Below, piece after piece: positions 26,960 through 35,735 of a stretch of 64,000 nt of DNA. Source of the DNA: Burkholderia ambifaria. GTDB taxonomy: Bacteria > Pseudomonadota > Gammaproteobacteria > Burkholderiales > Burkholderiaceae. The notes beneath the pieces are model-generated. The model saw only the letters and a program-made list of their open reading frames with translations. It ran no database searches and had not been told where the DNA came from. A program made the position numbers and the translations under genes. Each line of letters begins with the position of its first letter. Within the stretch, counting starts at the first letter, position 1. The stretch lies in contig NZ_LKPJ01000004.1 in NCBI RefSeq assembly GCF_001443045.1, positions 363,613 to 427,612 of the forward strand, written 5' to 3'.

Positions 26960-27169
26960 ATGAGACTGACGACTCGCAAGCTGTGCGTACTGGCGATGGG
27001 TACGTTCGCGGCCATGGCAATGGCGCGATATGGTGCCGAGCAGGTCCCGTCGCCACCGTATGCGGCCGGCATCCTGCAATGCCGCACGGTCGACCCGAAC
27101 GGCCTGCCGACCGGTTGCGTGCCAATCGATCCGTCGCACTTCGGGTTCGCCGCGTTGCGCGGCATGTAA
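26960..27169 (+). CDS. Small exported protein of unknown function
   Basis: 69 residues. A GGAGGGG ribosome site lies about 9 bases before the ATG at 26960. The N-terminus is a signal peptide or single membrane anchor (MRLTTRKLCVLAMGTFAAMAMA). The short mature part has two cysteines (QCRTVDPNGLPTGCV) that could form a disulfide loop. I do not recognise the family. It lies between the catabolic operon and the flavoprotein gene and may simply be an independent gene. Confidence 0.55.
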   Translation: MRLTTRKLCVLAMGTFAAMAMARYGAEQVPSPPYAAGILQCRTVDPNGLPTGCVPIDPSHFGFAALRGM

Positions 27170-27495
27170 CACCGGCGCGGCCGCGCGACGCGCCGATTCG
27201 ATGCCGCGTCGGCGCCGTCGCGATGCGGCGGCGTTCGGACGGACGGGGCCTGGTCGAGCGCCGCGATACCTGCGATATCCGCGATACACGTGCTGAGTGT
27301 TGCCCGGCGCGTGCTGCCCATCCGGTTTCCTGCTGTCGTTCGACTTCCCCGCCCACGGCACCGAGCGCGATTCGCATGCACGGCGTCGAGCGCTCGCATC
27401 GGCCAAGCGCCGCTGTTCGTGTCGGGCTTGCCCGGCGGTGCTGCGCCCCGGCTGGCACCTTTCACCGATTCCCTTCACGCCGACCCATTACCCAC
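27170..27495 (+). other. Intergenic region upstream of the flavoprotein gene (326 bases)
   Basis: No gene. It contains three 9-base direct repeats at 27263-27289, listed separately. The first in-frame ATG used for the flavoprotein is at 27496. Open frames reading through this gap lack conserved content. Confidence 0.5.
27263..27289 (+). repeat. Three tandem 9-base repeats (GCGATAnnn)
   Basis: GCGATACCT, GCGATATCC and GCGATACAC follow each other without gaps, 207 bases before the flavoprotein start. They could be a low-affinity binding array or chance in GC-rich DNA. Confidence 0.5.
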
Positions 27496-28992
27496 ATGTC
27501 ATCCGAATATTCCCTGACCCGCCCCCTGAACGTCCGCGACGTGCATCGCTGGGACGCCGAACACGATGTCGTGATCGTCGGCTTCGGCGCGGCCGGCGCG
27601 TGCGCGGCGATCGAAGCCGCGAGCGCCGGCGCCGACACGCTGGTCGTCGAGCGCGCGTCGAGCTACGGCGGCACGAGCGCGCTGTCCGGCGGCGAGATCT
27701 ACCTCGGCGGCAGCGGCGGCACACCCGCGCAGCGGCAGGCCGGCTTCCGCGACGACACCGAGGACCTGTACCGCTACCTGATGCTCGCGGGCGGCCGCGA
27801 CGCGGACGAAGCGAAGGTGCGCCTCTATGCGAGCGAGAGCCTCGCGCACCACGACTGGCTCGTCGCGCAGGGCCTCACGTACAAGAACACGTTCATCGCC
27901 GAGCGGATCGTCGAGCCGGAAACCGACGACTGCCTGATCTGGTCGGGCAGCGAGGAAGCCTGGCCGTTCAGCGAGGCCGCGAAGCCGTGCCCGCGCGGCC
28001 ACACGCCGCAATGGCCGGGCTGGGGCGGCGGGCAGATGCTGATGCGCGTGCTGGCCGAGCGCGTACAGGCGCTCGGCGTATCGACACGCTACGACACGCG
28101 CGCACTGGCGCTGATCGTCGACGATGCAGGCGCCGTGCTCGGCGTCGTGCTGCGCGCATACGGCGAAACGGCATGCGTGCGGGCGCGCCGCGCGGTGATC
28201 CTGTGCGCAGGCGGCTTCGCGATGAACCGCGACATGGTGCGCAAGCATGCGCCGCAGTTTCTGCGCTCGGACGAACCGATCGGCAGCCCCGGCGACGACG
28301 GCTCGGGCATCCTGCTCGGCCAGAGCGCGGGCGGCGCCGCGATCCACATGGACCAGGGCTTCGTGAGCCTGCCGTTCTACGCGCCCGAATCGCTGATCCA
28401 CGGGATCTTCGTGAACGCGCGCGGCCAGCGCTTCATCAACGAGGACGGCTATCACGGCCGCACCGGCCATCACGCGTTCCACCAGGCCGACGACCGGATC
28501 TACCTGCTGGTCGACCAGGCGACCTACCAGGAGCCGCCCACGATCGCGCGGATCGGCATCGCGGCAGCGGGCGAGACGTGGGAGGAAGTCGAGCGCGACC
28601 TGCAGATGCCGGCCGGCACGCTGACGGCGACCGTCGAGGTCTACAACCGCCACGCGGCCGAAGGCGCCGATCCGCTGTTCCACAAGGCGAGGAAATGGCT
28701 GAGGCCGCTGATCGAGCCGCCATTCGTCGCGCTCGATTGCCGGATCGACTACGCGTTCTATCCGCATTTCACGCTGGGCGGGCTCGATACGCTGCCGACC
28801 GGACAGGTGCTCGACGCGGCGCGCGTGCCGGTGGCGGGCCTCTATGCGGCCGGCCGCACGACCTGCGGGCTGCCGCGCTGGGGTGCCGGGTACAGCTCGG
28901 GACTGTCGCTGGCCGACGCGACGTTCTTCGGCCGGCAGGCCGGTCGTCACGCCGCGTGCTCGGCGAGCGAGGCGTTGCGCAGCGCCGCATGA
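27496..28992 (+). CDS. FAD-dependent oxidoreductase, 3-ketosteroid-delta1-dehydrogenase/fumarate reductase type
   Basis: 498 residues from the ATG at 27496. The FAD dinucleotide motif VVIVGFGAAGACAAIEAA is near residues 26-43, followed by SSYGGTSALSGGEIYLGG as in KstD and flavocytochrome c proteins. A mid-domain contains ILCAGGFAMNRDMVRKHAP. The C-terminal FAD segment reads GLYAAGRTTCGLPRWGAGYSSGLSLADATFFGR. The family inserts or removes a double bond next to a carbonyl in ring compounds, or reduces enoates. It stands between the SDR/SnoaL operon and a terminator, and fits the idea of a pathway acting on an alicyclic or steroid-like ring. The exact substrate is unknown. Confidence 0.88.
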   Translation: MSSEYSLTRPLNVRDVHRWDAEHDVVIVGFGAAGACAAIEAASAGADTLVVERASSYGGTSALSGGEIYLGGSGGTPAQRQAGFRDDTEDLYRYLMLAGGRDADEAKVRLYASESLAHHDWLVAQGLTYKNTFIAERIVEPETDDCLIWSGSEEAWPFSEAAKPCPRGHTPQWPGWGGGQMLMRVLAERVQALGVSTRYDTRALALIVDDAGAVLGVVLRAYGETACVRARRAVILCAGGFAMNRDMVRKHAPQFLRSDEPIGSPGDDGSGILLGQSAGGAAIHMDQGFVSLPFYAPESLIHGIFVNARGQRFINEDGYHGRTGHHAFHQADDRIYLLVDQATYQEPPTIARIGIAAAGETWEEVERDLQMPAGTLTATVEVYNRHAAEGADPLFHKARKWLRPLIEPPFVALDCRIDYAFYPHFTLGGLDTLPTGQVLDAARVPVAGLYAAGRTTCGLPRWGAGYSSGLSLADATFFGRQAGRHAACSASEALRSAA

Positions 28993-29023
28993 TGTAGCGC
29001 ACGCGTCGTGCGGAAAGGGAAAG

Positions 29024-29068
29024 CGACGACGCCCCGGGCAACCGTGTTGCACCGGGGCGTCGTCGTTT
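29024..29068 (+). terminator. Terminator between convergent genes (possibly bidirectional)
   Basis: A perfect 14-bp stem (CGACGACGCCCCGG, 29024-29037; CCGGGGCGTCGTCG, 29052-29065) with a 14-base loop, followed by TTT on the plus strand. On the minus strand the hairpin is followed by CTTTCC, so it may also serve the convergent phosphatase gene. Confidence 0.75.
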
Positions 29069-29100
29069 CAGGCGGATGTCAGCGGATCGTCCGTGCGCCG

Positions 29101-30765
29101 TCAACCAAGGTCAAGCGCGTTCGTCAGATCGCCCGGTGGCGTTGCGCCGCGCGACGCGAACGCCTTGTCGCGCGCGGCGACGCCATCGAGCGGTGCAAGG
29201 CCGTGCACGCGGCTGATGAAGCGCAGGATCGAGTTCGTGTCGTACATCGTGTGATCGACGTAGCCCTTCTTCGCGAACGGCGAGATCACGAGCGCCGGAA
29301 TCCGCGAGCCGGGGCCCCAGCGATCGCCGACCGGCGGCGCGACGTGATCCCACCAGCCGCCGTTCTCGTCGTGCGTCATCACGATCACGGTGTTCGCCCA
29401 CTGCGGGCCGCGCCGGATGCGCTCGATCACGTTCGCGATGTGGCGATCGCCGGATTCGACGTCCGCATAGCCCGCGTGCATGTTCAGGTTGCCCTGCGGC
29501 TTGTAGAACGTGACGGCCGGCAGGCGGCCCGCGTCGATGTCGGCGATGAAGCGGTTGGTCGACGGCTCGTCGCCGAGGCCTGCGTCGCGCAGGTGCTGGC
29601 GGCGCGCGTCGGTGCCCGGCGCATAGTTCGCGAAGTAGTTGAACGGCTGGTGGTGGTACTGGAAATCGGGCACCGTGCCCGTGTCGCGGTGCTCGAGCGC
29701 GTACTGCCACGCGCCGCTGTACCACGCCCAGTCGACGTTCTTTTCCGACAGGCGATCGCCGATCGTCGCGTAGCCCTGCGGCGGCATCACGCGATGGTCG
29801 GCCGGATCCGCATAGGCGGCGTTACCCGGGTCGGCCGGCGGCACGTAGCTCGGCTGGTACGGCGGCGCCATCGTGTTGACGCCGTAGCCGTCGGGCGTCA
29901 GCGGGCCGTCGACCGCGAACTTCGGCGGGCCGTCGAGCGCGGACGCGGGCGAATCGGCGGCGAGCGTCAGGCGCGTGCCGGCCGGGTCGTCGCCGTCGAC
30001 CTTCGACAGCAGCTTCGCCGCGTGCGGATGCTTGTGCGCGTCCGGATAGATCGGCGGCTGCGCGGAAATCAGGAACATGTGATTCATCCACGAACCGCCG
30101 AAGGCCGCCATGAAGAAGTTGTCGCACAGCGTGTATTGCCGCGCGAGGTTCCACAGTCGCAGCGTGTCGGCGGAATTGCGGTAGTGGCCCATCACGAGGC
30201 CGCCCGAATCGGCCCACGCGGCGAACTGGTTGTTGCGGCCCGCGGCGATCTGCATCTGGTTCTGGTAGAAGCGGTGCCACAGGTCGCGCGTGATCACGCC
30301 GTTCGGCAGCGGCTTGCCTTGCGCGTCGGCGATCCGGAACGGCGCGTTCGGCAGCTTGTCGAGGTCGCGCTCGGCGATCGCGTAGCGCTTGCCACCCACT
30401 TCCTGCGCCTGCGGCACGAGCCCGCCCCAGATCTTCGGCAGCACCGGCAGCGACGTCTTGCCGTCGCGATCGAGCTGCTGCGCATGCTCGGGCTTCACCT
30501 CGCTCAGCGGATATTGCACGCCCGGGAAATCCCCGTACAGGTTCGTGAAACTGCGGTTCTCCGCATAGATCACGACGATGTGGCGTACCTCCCGGCGCAG
30601 CGCTTCGTCGAGCCGCAGGTCGGCGGCGGAGCGCTGCGCACCGCCCGGCGTGGTCTCGCAGCCGCCGAGCGCGACGCCCGCGCCGAGCGCGGCGAAGCCG
30701 CCGAGCAGGCGGCGGCGGTCGGGATCAACGGGAAGGTCGTCGGGGCGATCGGGGGTGTCGTTCAC
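29101..30765 (-). CDS. Phosphoesterase/acid phosphatase lipoprotein (PF04185, AcpA/phospholipase C family)
   Basis: 554 residues, starting with GTG at 30765; GAGGAG lies 8 bases before it, so this start is preferred over longer frames. The N-terminus carries a Tat-like motif (DRRRLLGGFAALG) and a lipobox LGGC with Cys36, so a folded, lipid-anchored periplasmic or outer-membrane enzyme is expected. Family motifs are VVIYAENRSFTNLYG (metal site near residue 70), FGGSWMNHMFLI and THDENGGWWDHVAPP near the end. It should hydrolyse phosphate esters or phospholipids. A Pho box lies upstream, in the divergent promoter region. Confidence 0.9.
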   Translation of the reverse strand: MNDTPDRPDDLPVDPDRRRLLGGFAALGAGVALGGCETTPGGAQRSAADLRLDEALRREVRHIVVIYAENRSFTNLYGDFPGVQYPLSEVKPEHAQQLDRDGKTSLPVLPKIWGGLVPQAQEVGGKRYAIAERDLDKLPNAPFRIADAQGKPLPNGVITRDLWHRFYQNQMQIAAGRNNQFAAWADSGGLVMGHYRNSADTLRLWNLARQYTLCDNFFMAAFGGSWMNHMFLISAQPPIYPDAHKHPHAAKLLSKVDGDDPAGTRLTLAADSPASALDGPPKFAVDGPLTPDGYGVNTMAPPYQPSYVPPADPGNAAYADPADHRVMPPQGYATIGDRLSEKNVDWAWYSGAWQYALEHRDTGTVPDFQYHHQPFNYFANYAPGTDARRQHLRDAGLGDEPSTNRFIADIDAGRLPAVTFYKPQGNLNMHAGYADVESGDRHIANVIERIRRGPQWANTVIVMTHDENGGWWDHVAPPVGDRWGPGSRIPALVISPFAKKGYVDHTMYDTNSILRFISRVHGLAPLDGVAARDKAFASRGATPPGDLTNALDLG

Positions 30766-31193
30766 GTCGTGTGCTCCTCGAATGGTCGGTTGTCGTTCGA
30801 TGCGCGGCAGCGTCGCACAGCCTGCCGCGACGCGGGACGGGACGCAACAGCCGGCGTTGCGCACGGGCGGGGCGATGCCCGGTGCGAGGTCGACTGTCAC
30901 AAAAATGTCACGAAGGCGACTATAACGTGGCCGGCGACGTCGATGAAAGGTATTTGTCGGACGATGCGGGACGCTTGCGTGAGAGCTAGACTGGAAGCAC
31001 GGGCGGCGCGTTGTGGCGCGCTGTCCGCGCGAACGGCGCCCGGCGGTGCCTTCGCGGTGTCATTCATGCGACGAAACGAGGCGACGATGGCGCGGATGCA
31101 TTCCGTGTGTGCGTGGCTGCCGATGCCGCGCGCCGGCAGGGCGTGCGGGCTCGAGCAAGCGTGCCGCGCGGCGCGACCGGCCGGCCCGATGCC
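30766..31193 (+). other. Divergent promoter region, phosphatase / FtsH paralogue (428 bases)
   Basis: The region holds a Pho-box promoter at 30894-30926, listed separately. Plus-strand frames open through the second half (from 30953 and 31011) carry no recognisable protein features and look like random GC-rich reading frames. The stretch from the putative transcription start to the FtsH-like ATG would be a leader of about 260 bases. Confidence 0.55.
30894..30926 (+). promoter_or_regulatory. Pho box with -10 element (PhoB-dependent promoter)
   Basis: CTGTCAC-AAAA-ATGTCAC (30894-30911) gives two 7-base direct repeats with starts 11 bases apart, as in PhoB sites. A TATAAC -10 box follows after 9 bases (30921-30926), close to the geometry of the E. 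coli phoA promoter. The core points to the plus strand, toward the FtsH paralogue. The divergent phosphatase starts 129 bases away on the other side. Confidence 0.75.
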
Positions 31194-33161
31194 ATGGACA
31201 GGAAATTCGATTACGCAGGATTGCTGATCGCGGCGGGCTTCTTCGTGCTGTTCGCCGCGCAGTTGGTGATGCTGCGCCCGGCGTCGACGATGATCGCGTA
31301 CAGCGACTTCCATCGGCTCGTCGCCGCGCGGCTCGTCGACGATCTCGACATCGGTCCGACGTCGATCACCGGCACGCTGAAGATGCCGCAGGCCGGCACG
31401 ATGCTGCCTGCGTCCGAAGTCGCGGCCGTGAAGGAGGACGGCACGCCGCCGCGCTTCGTCACGAACCGCGTGACCGACCCGCAGCTGATCGATACGCTGA
31501 CCGCGGCCGGCATCCGCTTTCACGGCGCGTCCGACACCGGCTGGATCACGTCGCTCGCGTCGTGGCTGGTGCCGCTTGTCGCGTTCGTGTTCATCTGGAA
31601 CCTGATGCTGCGCAAGCGCGGTGGCCTGCAGGACTTCACCGGGATGGGCAAGAGCCGCGCTCGCGTGTACGTGCAGCAGGAAACCGGCATCACGTTCGAC
31701 GACATCGCGGGCATCGACGAAGCGAAGGCCGAGCTGCAGCAGCTCGTCGCGTTCCTGCGCAACCCCGATCGCTACCAGCGGCTCGGCGGCAAGATCCCGA
31801 AGGGTGTGCTCGTGGTCGGCGCGCCCGGCACCGGCAAGACGCTGCTTGCACGCGCGGTGGCCGGCGAGGCCGCGGTGCCGTTCTTCTCGATCAGCGGCTC
31901 GGCGTTCGTCGAGATGTTCGTCGGCGTCGGCGCGGCGCGCGTGCGCGACCTGTTCGAGCAGGCGCAGCAGAAGGCGCCGTGCATCGTGTTCGTCGACGAG
32001 CTCGATGCACTCGGCAAGGTGCGCGGCGTCGGCCCGATGTCGGGCAACGACGAGCGCGAGCAGACGCTCAACCAGCTGCTCGTCGAGATGGACGGCTTCC
32101 AGGCCGGCTCAGGCGTGATCATCATGGCCGCGACCAACCGGCCGGAGATTCTCGATCCCGCGTTGCTGCGCCCGGGGCGCTTCGATCGTCACATCGCGAT
32201 CGACCGGCCCGACGTGAACGGCCGCCGCCAGATCCTCGGCGTGCACGTGAAGCGCGTGAAGCTCGCGGCCGACGTCGACCTCGGCGAACTCGCGTCGCGC
32301 ACGCCGGGCTTCGTCGGCGCCGATCTCGCGAACGTCGTCAACGAGGCCGCGCTGCATGCGGCCGAACTCGGCAAGCCGGCGATCGGGATGGAGGACTTCG
32401 ACGAGGCGATCGACCGCGCGTTGACGGGGCTCGAACGCAAGAGCCGCGTGATGAACGCGCAGGAGAAGCTGACGATCGCATATCACGAAGCCGGCCATGC
32501 GCTCGTCGCGGAAAGTCGCGCACACTGCGATCCGGTGAAGAAGGTGTCAATCATTCCGCGCGGCGTGGCGGCCCTCGGCTACACGCAGCAGGTGCCGACC
32601 GAGGATCGCTACGTCCTGCGCCGCAGCGAATTGCTCGATCGCATCGATGCGCTGCTCGGCGGACGCGTCGCGGAAGAGCTCGTGTTCGGCGACGTGTCGA
32701 CGGGCGCGCAGAACGATCTCGAACGCGCGACCGCGATGGCGCGCCACATGGTCATGCAGTATGGGATGAGCGACAAGATCGGGCTGGTGAGCTTCGACGA
32801 CGGCGAGGCGCGCACCGGCATCCCGGGCGCATGGCATGCGGGCGACGGCCGCTGCAGCGAGCACACCGCACGGATGATCGACGACGAAGTGCATATGCTG
32901 CTGACCGATGCGCATGCGCGTGTCGCGGCGACGCTCGGCGAACGTCGCGATGCGCTCGAGCGGATCGCGCAACGGCTGCTCGCGCGCGAGGTGCTCGAAC
33001 GCGATGCGTTGCAGGCGCTGATCGACGGGCGCGAGGAGCCTGACTCCGGGCCATCCATGACCGATCGCGGGCCGTGCGCGGGCGCGAATGCGCCGGAGCA
33101 GGCGTCGGCGGTCGAGCGCGATTTCGTCGCATACGGGCCGCCGCGCGAACCCGAGCGCTGA
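31194..33161 (+). CDS. ftsH: FtsH-like membrane AAA+ zinc metalloprotease (paralogue)
   Basis: 655 residues. Two N-terminal membrane helices (about residues 8-27 and 117-138) flank a short periplasmic domain. The AAA+ module has Walker A GAPGTGKT (209-216), Walker B IVFVDEL (264-270) and the second region of homology around [18 protein letters not shown]. The peptidase has HEAGH (431-435) and the third zinc ligand in TGAQNDLE (Asp508). All catalytic residues are intact, so it should be an active processive membrane protease. The periplasmic part (about 88 residues) is diverged from E. coli FtsH. No FtsJ, FolP or GlmM neighbours are present, unlike the housekeeping ftsH locus. ATG at 31194 has no strong ribosome site. 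Confidence 0.93.
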   Translation: MDRKFDYAGLLIAAGFFVLFAAQLVMLRPASTMIAYSDFHRLVAARLVDDLDIGPTSITGTLKMPQAGTMLPASEVAAVKEDGTPPRFVTNRVTDPQLIDTLTAAGIRFHGASDTGWITSLASWLVPLVAFVFIWNLMLRKRGGLQDFTGMGKSRARVYVQQETGITFDDIAGIDEAKAELQQLVAFLRNPDRYQRLGGKIPKGVLVVGAPGTGKTLLARAVAGEAAVPFFSISGSAFVEMFVGVGAARVRDLFEQAQQKAPCIVFVDELDALGKVRGVGPMSGNDEREQTLNQLLVEMDGFQAGSGVIIMAATNRPEILDPALLRPGRFDRHIAIDRPDVNGRRQILGVHVKRVKLAADVDLGELASRTPGFVGADLANVVNEAALHAAELGKPAIGMEDFDEAIDRALTGLERKSRVMNAQEKLTIAYHEAGHALVAESRAHCDPVKKVSIIPRGVAALGYTQQVPTEDRYVLRRSELLDRIDALLGGRVAEELVFGDVSTGAQNDLERATAMARHMVMQYGMSDKIGLVSFDDGEARTGIPGAWHAGDGRCSEHTARMIDDEVHMLLTDAHARVAATLGERRDALERIAQRLLAREVLERDALQALIDGREEPDSGPSMTDRGPCAGANAPEQASAVERDFVAYGPPREPER

Positions 33162-33229
33162 AGCGCGGATCTCTCGCGCAGCCCGCGGGCGGCCACGATC
33201 GCGCCGCACCGGCGCTGCGACTCACACTT

Positions 33230-33269
33230 GCCGGCGCGCCATTGCGCCGGCGTTCCTTTTCCTCTTTCC
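33230..33269 (+). terminator. Probable terminator of the FtsH-like gene
   Basis: An 8-bp perfect stem (GCCGGCGC, 33230-33237; GCGCCGGC, 33244-33251) with a 6-base loop, followed by the pyrimidine-rich run GTTCCTTTTCCTCTTTCC. Confidence 0.6.
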
Positions 33270-33284
33270 AGTCACGGAGTCGCC

Positions 33285-33752
33285 ATGAGCGAGGCGCACG
33301 TATCGGTCGATGTCGCGCAGCATGCGCGTTTCAGTTTCGAAGTCACGTTTGCCGGCACCGAGCTTTCGCCGGTGCTCACCGACGAACCGCCGCCGCTCGG
33401 TGCCGGGCGCGGCCCGAATCCCGTCCGGCTGCTGGCCGCGGCGGTTGCGAGCTGCCTCGCGGCGAGCTTGTTGTTCGCGCTCGAGAAACAGCGCGCCGAT
33501 CCGCAGCCGGTCACTGCGCATATCGAGGTCGACATGGTGCAGAACGAGGCGGGCAGGGTGCGGGTCGGCGCGATGGCCGTGACCTTGTCGGTCGGCAAGG
33601 CGTGGGCCGATCTCGCGGCGGCGACGCGCATGCTCGACCGGTTCGATGCGTATTGCGTGGTGACCGAGAGCATGCGCGAAGGCATACCGATCTCGGTGGC
33701 GGTGCAGGACGTGAACGGTGCGGTGCTCGACCGCGAGATGACCGGCGTGTGA
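33285..33752 (+). CDS. OsmC family protein
   Basis: 155 residues starting MSEAHVSVDVAQHARFSFEVTFAGTELSPVLTDEPPPLGAGRGPNPVRLLAAAVASCLAASLLFALEK. The PxxLLAAAxASC segment carries the first conserved Cys (about residue 63); the second is in FDAYCVVTESMREG (about residue 125). OsmC and Ohr proteins reduce organic hydroperoxides with a Cys pair. The spacing here matches the general OsmC-like group rather than strict Ohr. It lies 123 bases after the FtsH-like gene, behind a possible terminator. Confidence 0.88.
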   Translation: MSEAHVSVDVAQHARFSFEVTFAGTELSPVLTDEPPPLGAGRGPNPVRLLAAAVASCLAASLLFALEKQRADPQPVTAHIEVDMVQNEAGRVRVGAMAVTLSVGKAWADLAAATRMLDRFDAYCVVTESMREGIPISVAVQDVNGAVLDREMTGV

Positions 33753-33759
33753 GCGCGCG

Positions 33760-35166
33760 TCAGGACTCGGTCGCGGCGGCGACTTCCGCCGCTTCGGCGA
33801 GCGCGTCGAGAAAGCGCGTGCGCCACCAGTGCACGTCGGTCTTGCGCACGATCGCCATCAGCGCGTCGTGACGCTGGCGGCGTTCCTCGAGCGGCATCGC
33901 GAGCGCGCGCTGGATCGCCTGCGCGGTGCCCTGCGTGTCGTACGGGTTGACGAGCAGCGCGGATTTCAGCTGTTCGGCCGCGCCCGCGAAACGCGACAGC
34001 ACGAGCACGCCGGGGTCGGCCGCGTCCTGCGCGGCGAGAAACTCCTTCGCGACCAGGTTCATCCCGTCGCGCAGCGGCGTGACGAGCGCGACGCGGCTCG
34101 CGCGGTAGAGGCCCGGCAAGCGCTTGCGCGCGACCGTGCGGTGGATGTAGCGCATCGGCATCCATTCGAGTTCGCCGTAGTCGCCGTTGATCGCGCCGCA
34201 CCGGCTGTCCATCTCGCGCCGCAGGTCGTCGTACGCGCCGAGATCCTCGCGGCTCGGCGCGGCGATCTGGATCAGCGTCGCGCGGTCGCGGTTCTCCGGA
34301 TACTGTTCGAGCAGCTGGCGAAACGCATGCACGCGCTGCGGCAAGCCCTTCGTGTAATCGAGCCGGTCGACGCCGACGAGCAGCTGGCGGCGCGAATACT
34401 CGTCGCGCATCCGCTCGAACATGTCGATCCCGTCGCGATTCGCCGCGAGCGCCGCGAATTCGTCGACGTTGATGCCGATCGGGAACGCGCCGGCCGACAG
34501 CGTGCGGCCGAACGCGCGCAGGCGGCCGTCCGGCAGCCGCGCGGCGCCGGCTTCGGCCTCGACGTAGTGTTCGAAGTGCAGCAGATCCGATTCGGTCTGG
34601 AAGCCGACGAGGTCGTATGCGAACAGCGAGCGCATCAGCCACTCGTGCTCCGGAATAGCGGCCATGATCGGCGGCGGCGGCATCGGAATATGCAGGAAGA
34701 AACCGATCGGGTTCGTGCAGCCCATCGCGCGCAGCTCGGCCGCGAGCGGAATCAACTGGTAGTCGTGAACCCAGACGGTATCGTCGGGGCGCAGCAGCGT
34801 GCTCAGCTTGCGCGCGAACAGCTGGTTCACGCGCCGGTAGCCGTCCGCGAAGCGCCGGTCGAACTGCGCGAGATCGAGCCGGTAGTGGAACACCGGCCAC
34901 AGCACGTTGTTCGAGTAGCCGAGGTAATACGCGTCGTAATCCTGCGGATCGAGATCGATCGTCGCGAGCTGGATGCCGCCGACGTTCTGGATCTGCACGT
35001 CGTCGCCATGTGCGGGACGCTCGCCTTCACCGCGCAGCCTGCCGCTCCATCCGAACCAGACGCCGCCCGATTCCTGCAGGCTGTCTTTTACGGCCACGGC
35101 AAGCCCGCCTGCCGCGGCTTTACGGGGATCTGCGATGCGATTGGATACGACGACGAGTCGGCTCAC
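33760..35166 (-). CDS. otsA: Alpha,alpha-trehalose-phosphate synthase
   Basis: 468 residues. The GTG at 35166 is chosen because CAGGAG lies 7 bases before it and the family N-terminus MSRLVVVSNRIADP follows at once. It makes trehalose 6-phosphate from UDP-glucose and glucose 6-phosphate (GT20). Marks include GLAVAV, GWSG, WVHDYQLIPLAAELR, GFFLHIPMPPP, GVDRLDYTKGLPQRVHAF and TPLRDGMNLVAKEFLAAQ. All substrate-binding residues I can check are intact. No otsB phosphatase is adjacent in this window. Product trehalose is an osmolyte and stress protectant. Confidence 0.95.
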   Translation of the reverse strand: MSRLVVVSNRIADPRKAAAGGLAVAVKDSLQESGGVWFGWSGRLRGEGERPAHGDDVQIQNVGGIQLATIDLDPQDYDAYYLGYSNNVLWPVFHYRLDLAQFDRRFADGYRRVNQLFARKLSTLLRPDDTVWVHDYQLIPLAAELRAMGCTNPIGFFLHIPMPPPPIMAAIPEHEWLMRSLFAYDLVGFQTESDLLHFEHYVEAEAGAARLPDGRLRAFGRTLSAGAFPIGINVDEFAALAANRDGIDMFERMRDEYSRRQLLVGVDRLDYTKGLPQRVHAFRQLLEQYPENRDRATLIQIAAPSREDLGAYDDLRREMDSRCGAINGDYGELEWMPMRYIHRTVARKRLPGLYRASRVALVTPLRDGMNLVAKEFLAAQDAADPGVLVLSRFAGAAEQLKSALLVNPYDTQGTAQAIQRALAMPLEERRQRHDALMAIVRKTDVHWWRTRFLDALAEAAEVAAATES

Positions 35167-35735
35167 CAGCTCTCCTGCGAATGGTTGGGGAAGGTTCGTG
35201 CGGCCAGGGCGTGAGGCGGACGCCGCCATCGACGCGAGGTGCGATGGGGCCGCGATACGGGCGGACGGGAATCAGGGCACGCGATTCGCCGTTCGAACGT
35301 GGAGTGCTTTTTTAGGATACTCGTCATTCGGCCGATTTAAAAGTGCATGACCGGGATCAGCGAATCGGCATACCCGGCGCGATGCGCGTCGTTCCGTGCA
35401 TTTGGCGGGCGGGACCGGAAATTGCGCGGCAGGGTGCGCGGGGGAAGCGGAGAGGAGAGAGCGGGGCGCAGACGAGGGCGAGCGATGGTGTTCGTCACGC
35501 GTGCGCTGTCGATCGCAGCGATTCCGATCGACCGTGGTGCGCGTTGTCGAAGCGACGCGTGCGAGGATGCGTGCCGCGAGGACGTGGAGCATATCGCGGC
35601 ACGCGTGGTGTATCACGTCGGCACGTCCGCGCGGGCACAACGACACCGCCGCACGCAGACAGCACGCAATGCGCAGCCGGGCCGTGTAATGCGCGGCCGC
35701 GCATCGTGTCCTGCATGGCAGGAGGCTTGATCGCG
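35167..35735 (-). other. Intergenic region between the chemoreceptor end and otsA (569 bases)
   Basis: No gene with a credible start or composition. Near otsA an AT-rich patch (about 35305-35350, with TTTTTTAGG and GATTTAAAAG) probably holds its promoter. Further away, a TGCGCGGCCGCGCA palindrome near 35690 lies just beyond the 3' end of the chemoreceptor gene. Confidence 0.5.

Noticed and set aside
26821..27495. N-terminal extension of the KstD-like flavoprotein by up to 225 codons
   Set aside because: The upstream frame has no conserved content and runs through the small exported protein gene; the family N-terminus begins near 27496.
31013..33043. Long alternative plus-strand frame inside the FtsH-like gene
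   Set aside because: Arg-rich and motif-free; the frame starting at 31194 has all AAA+ and zinc-protease residues.
35347..35730. Small plus-strand frames between the chemoreceptor and otsA
   Set aside because: No ribosome site, no motif, Arg-rich composition typical of random GC-rich frames.
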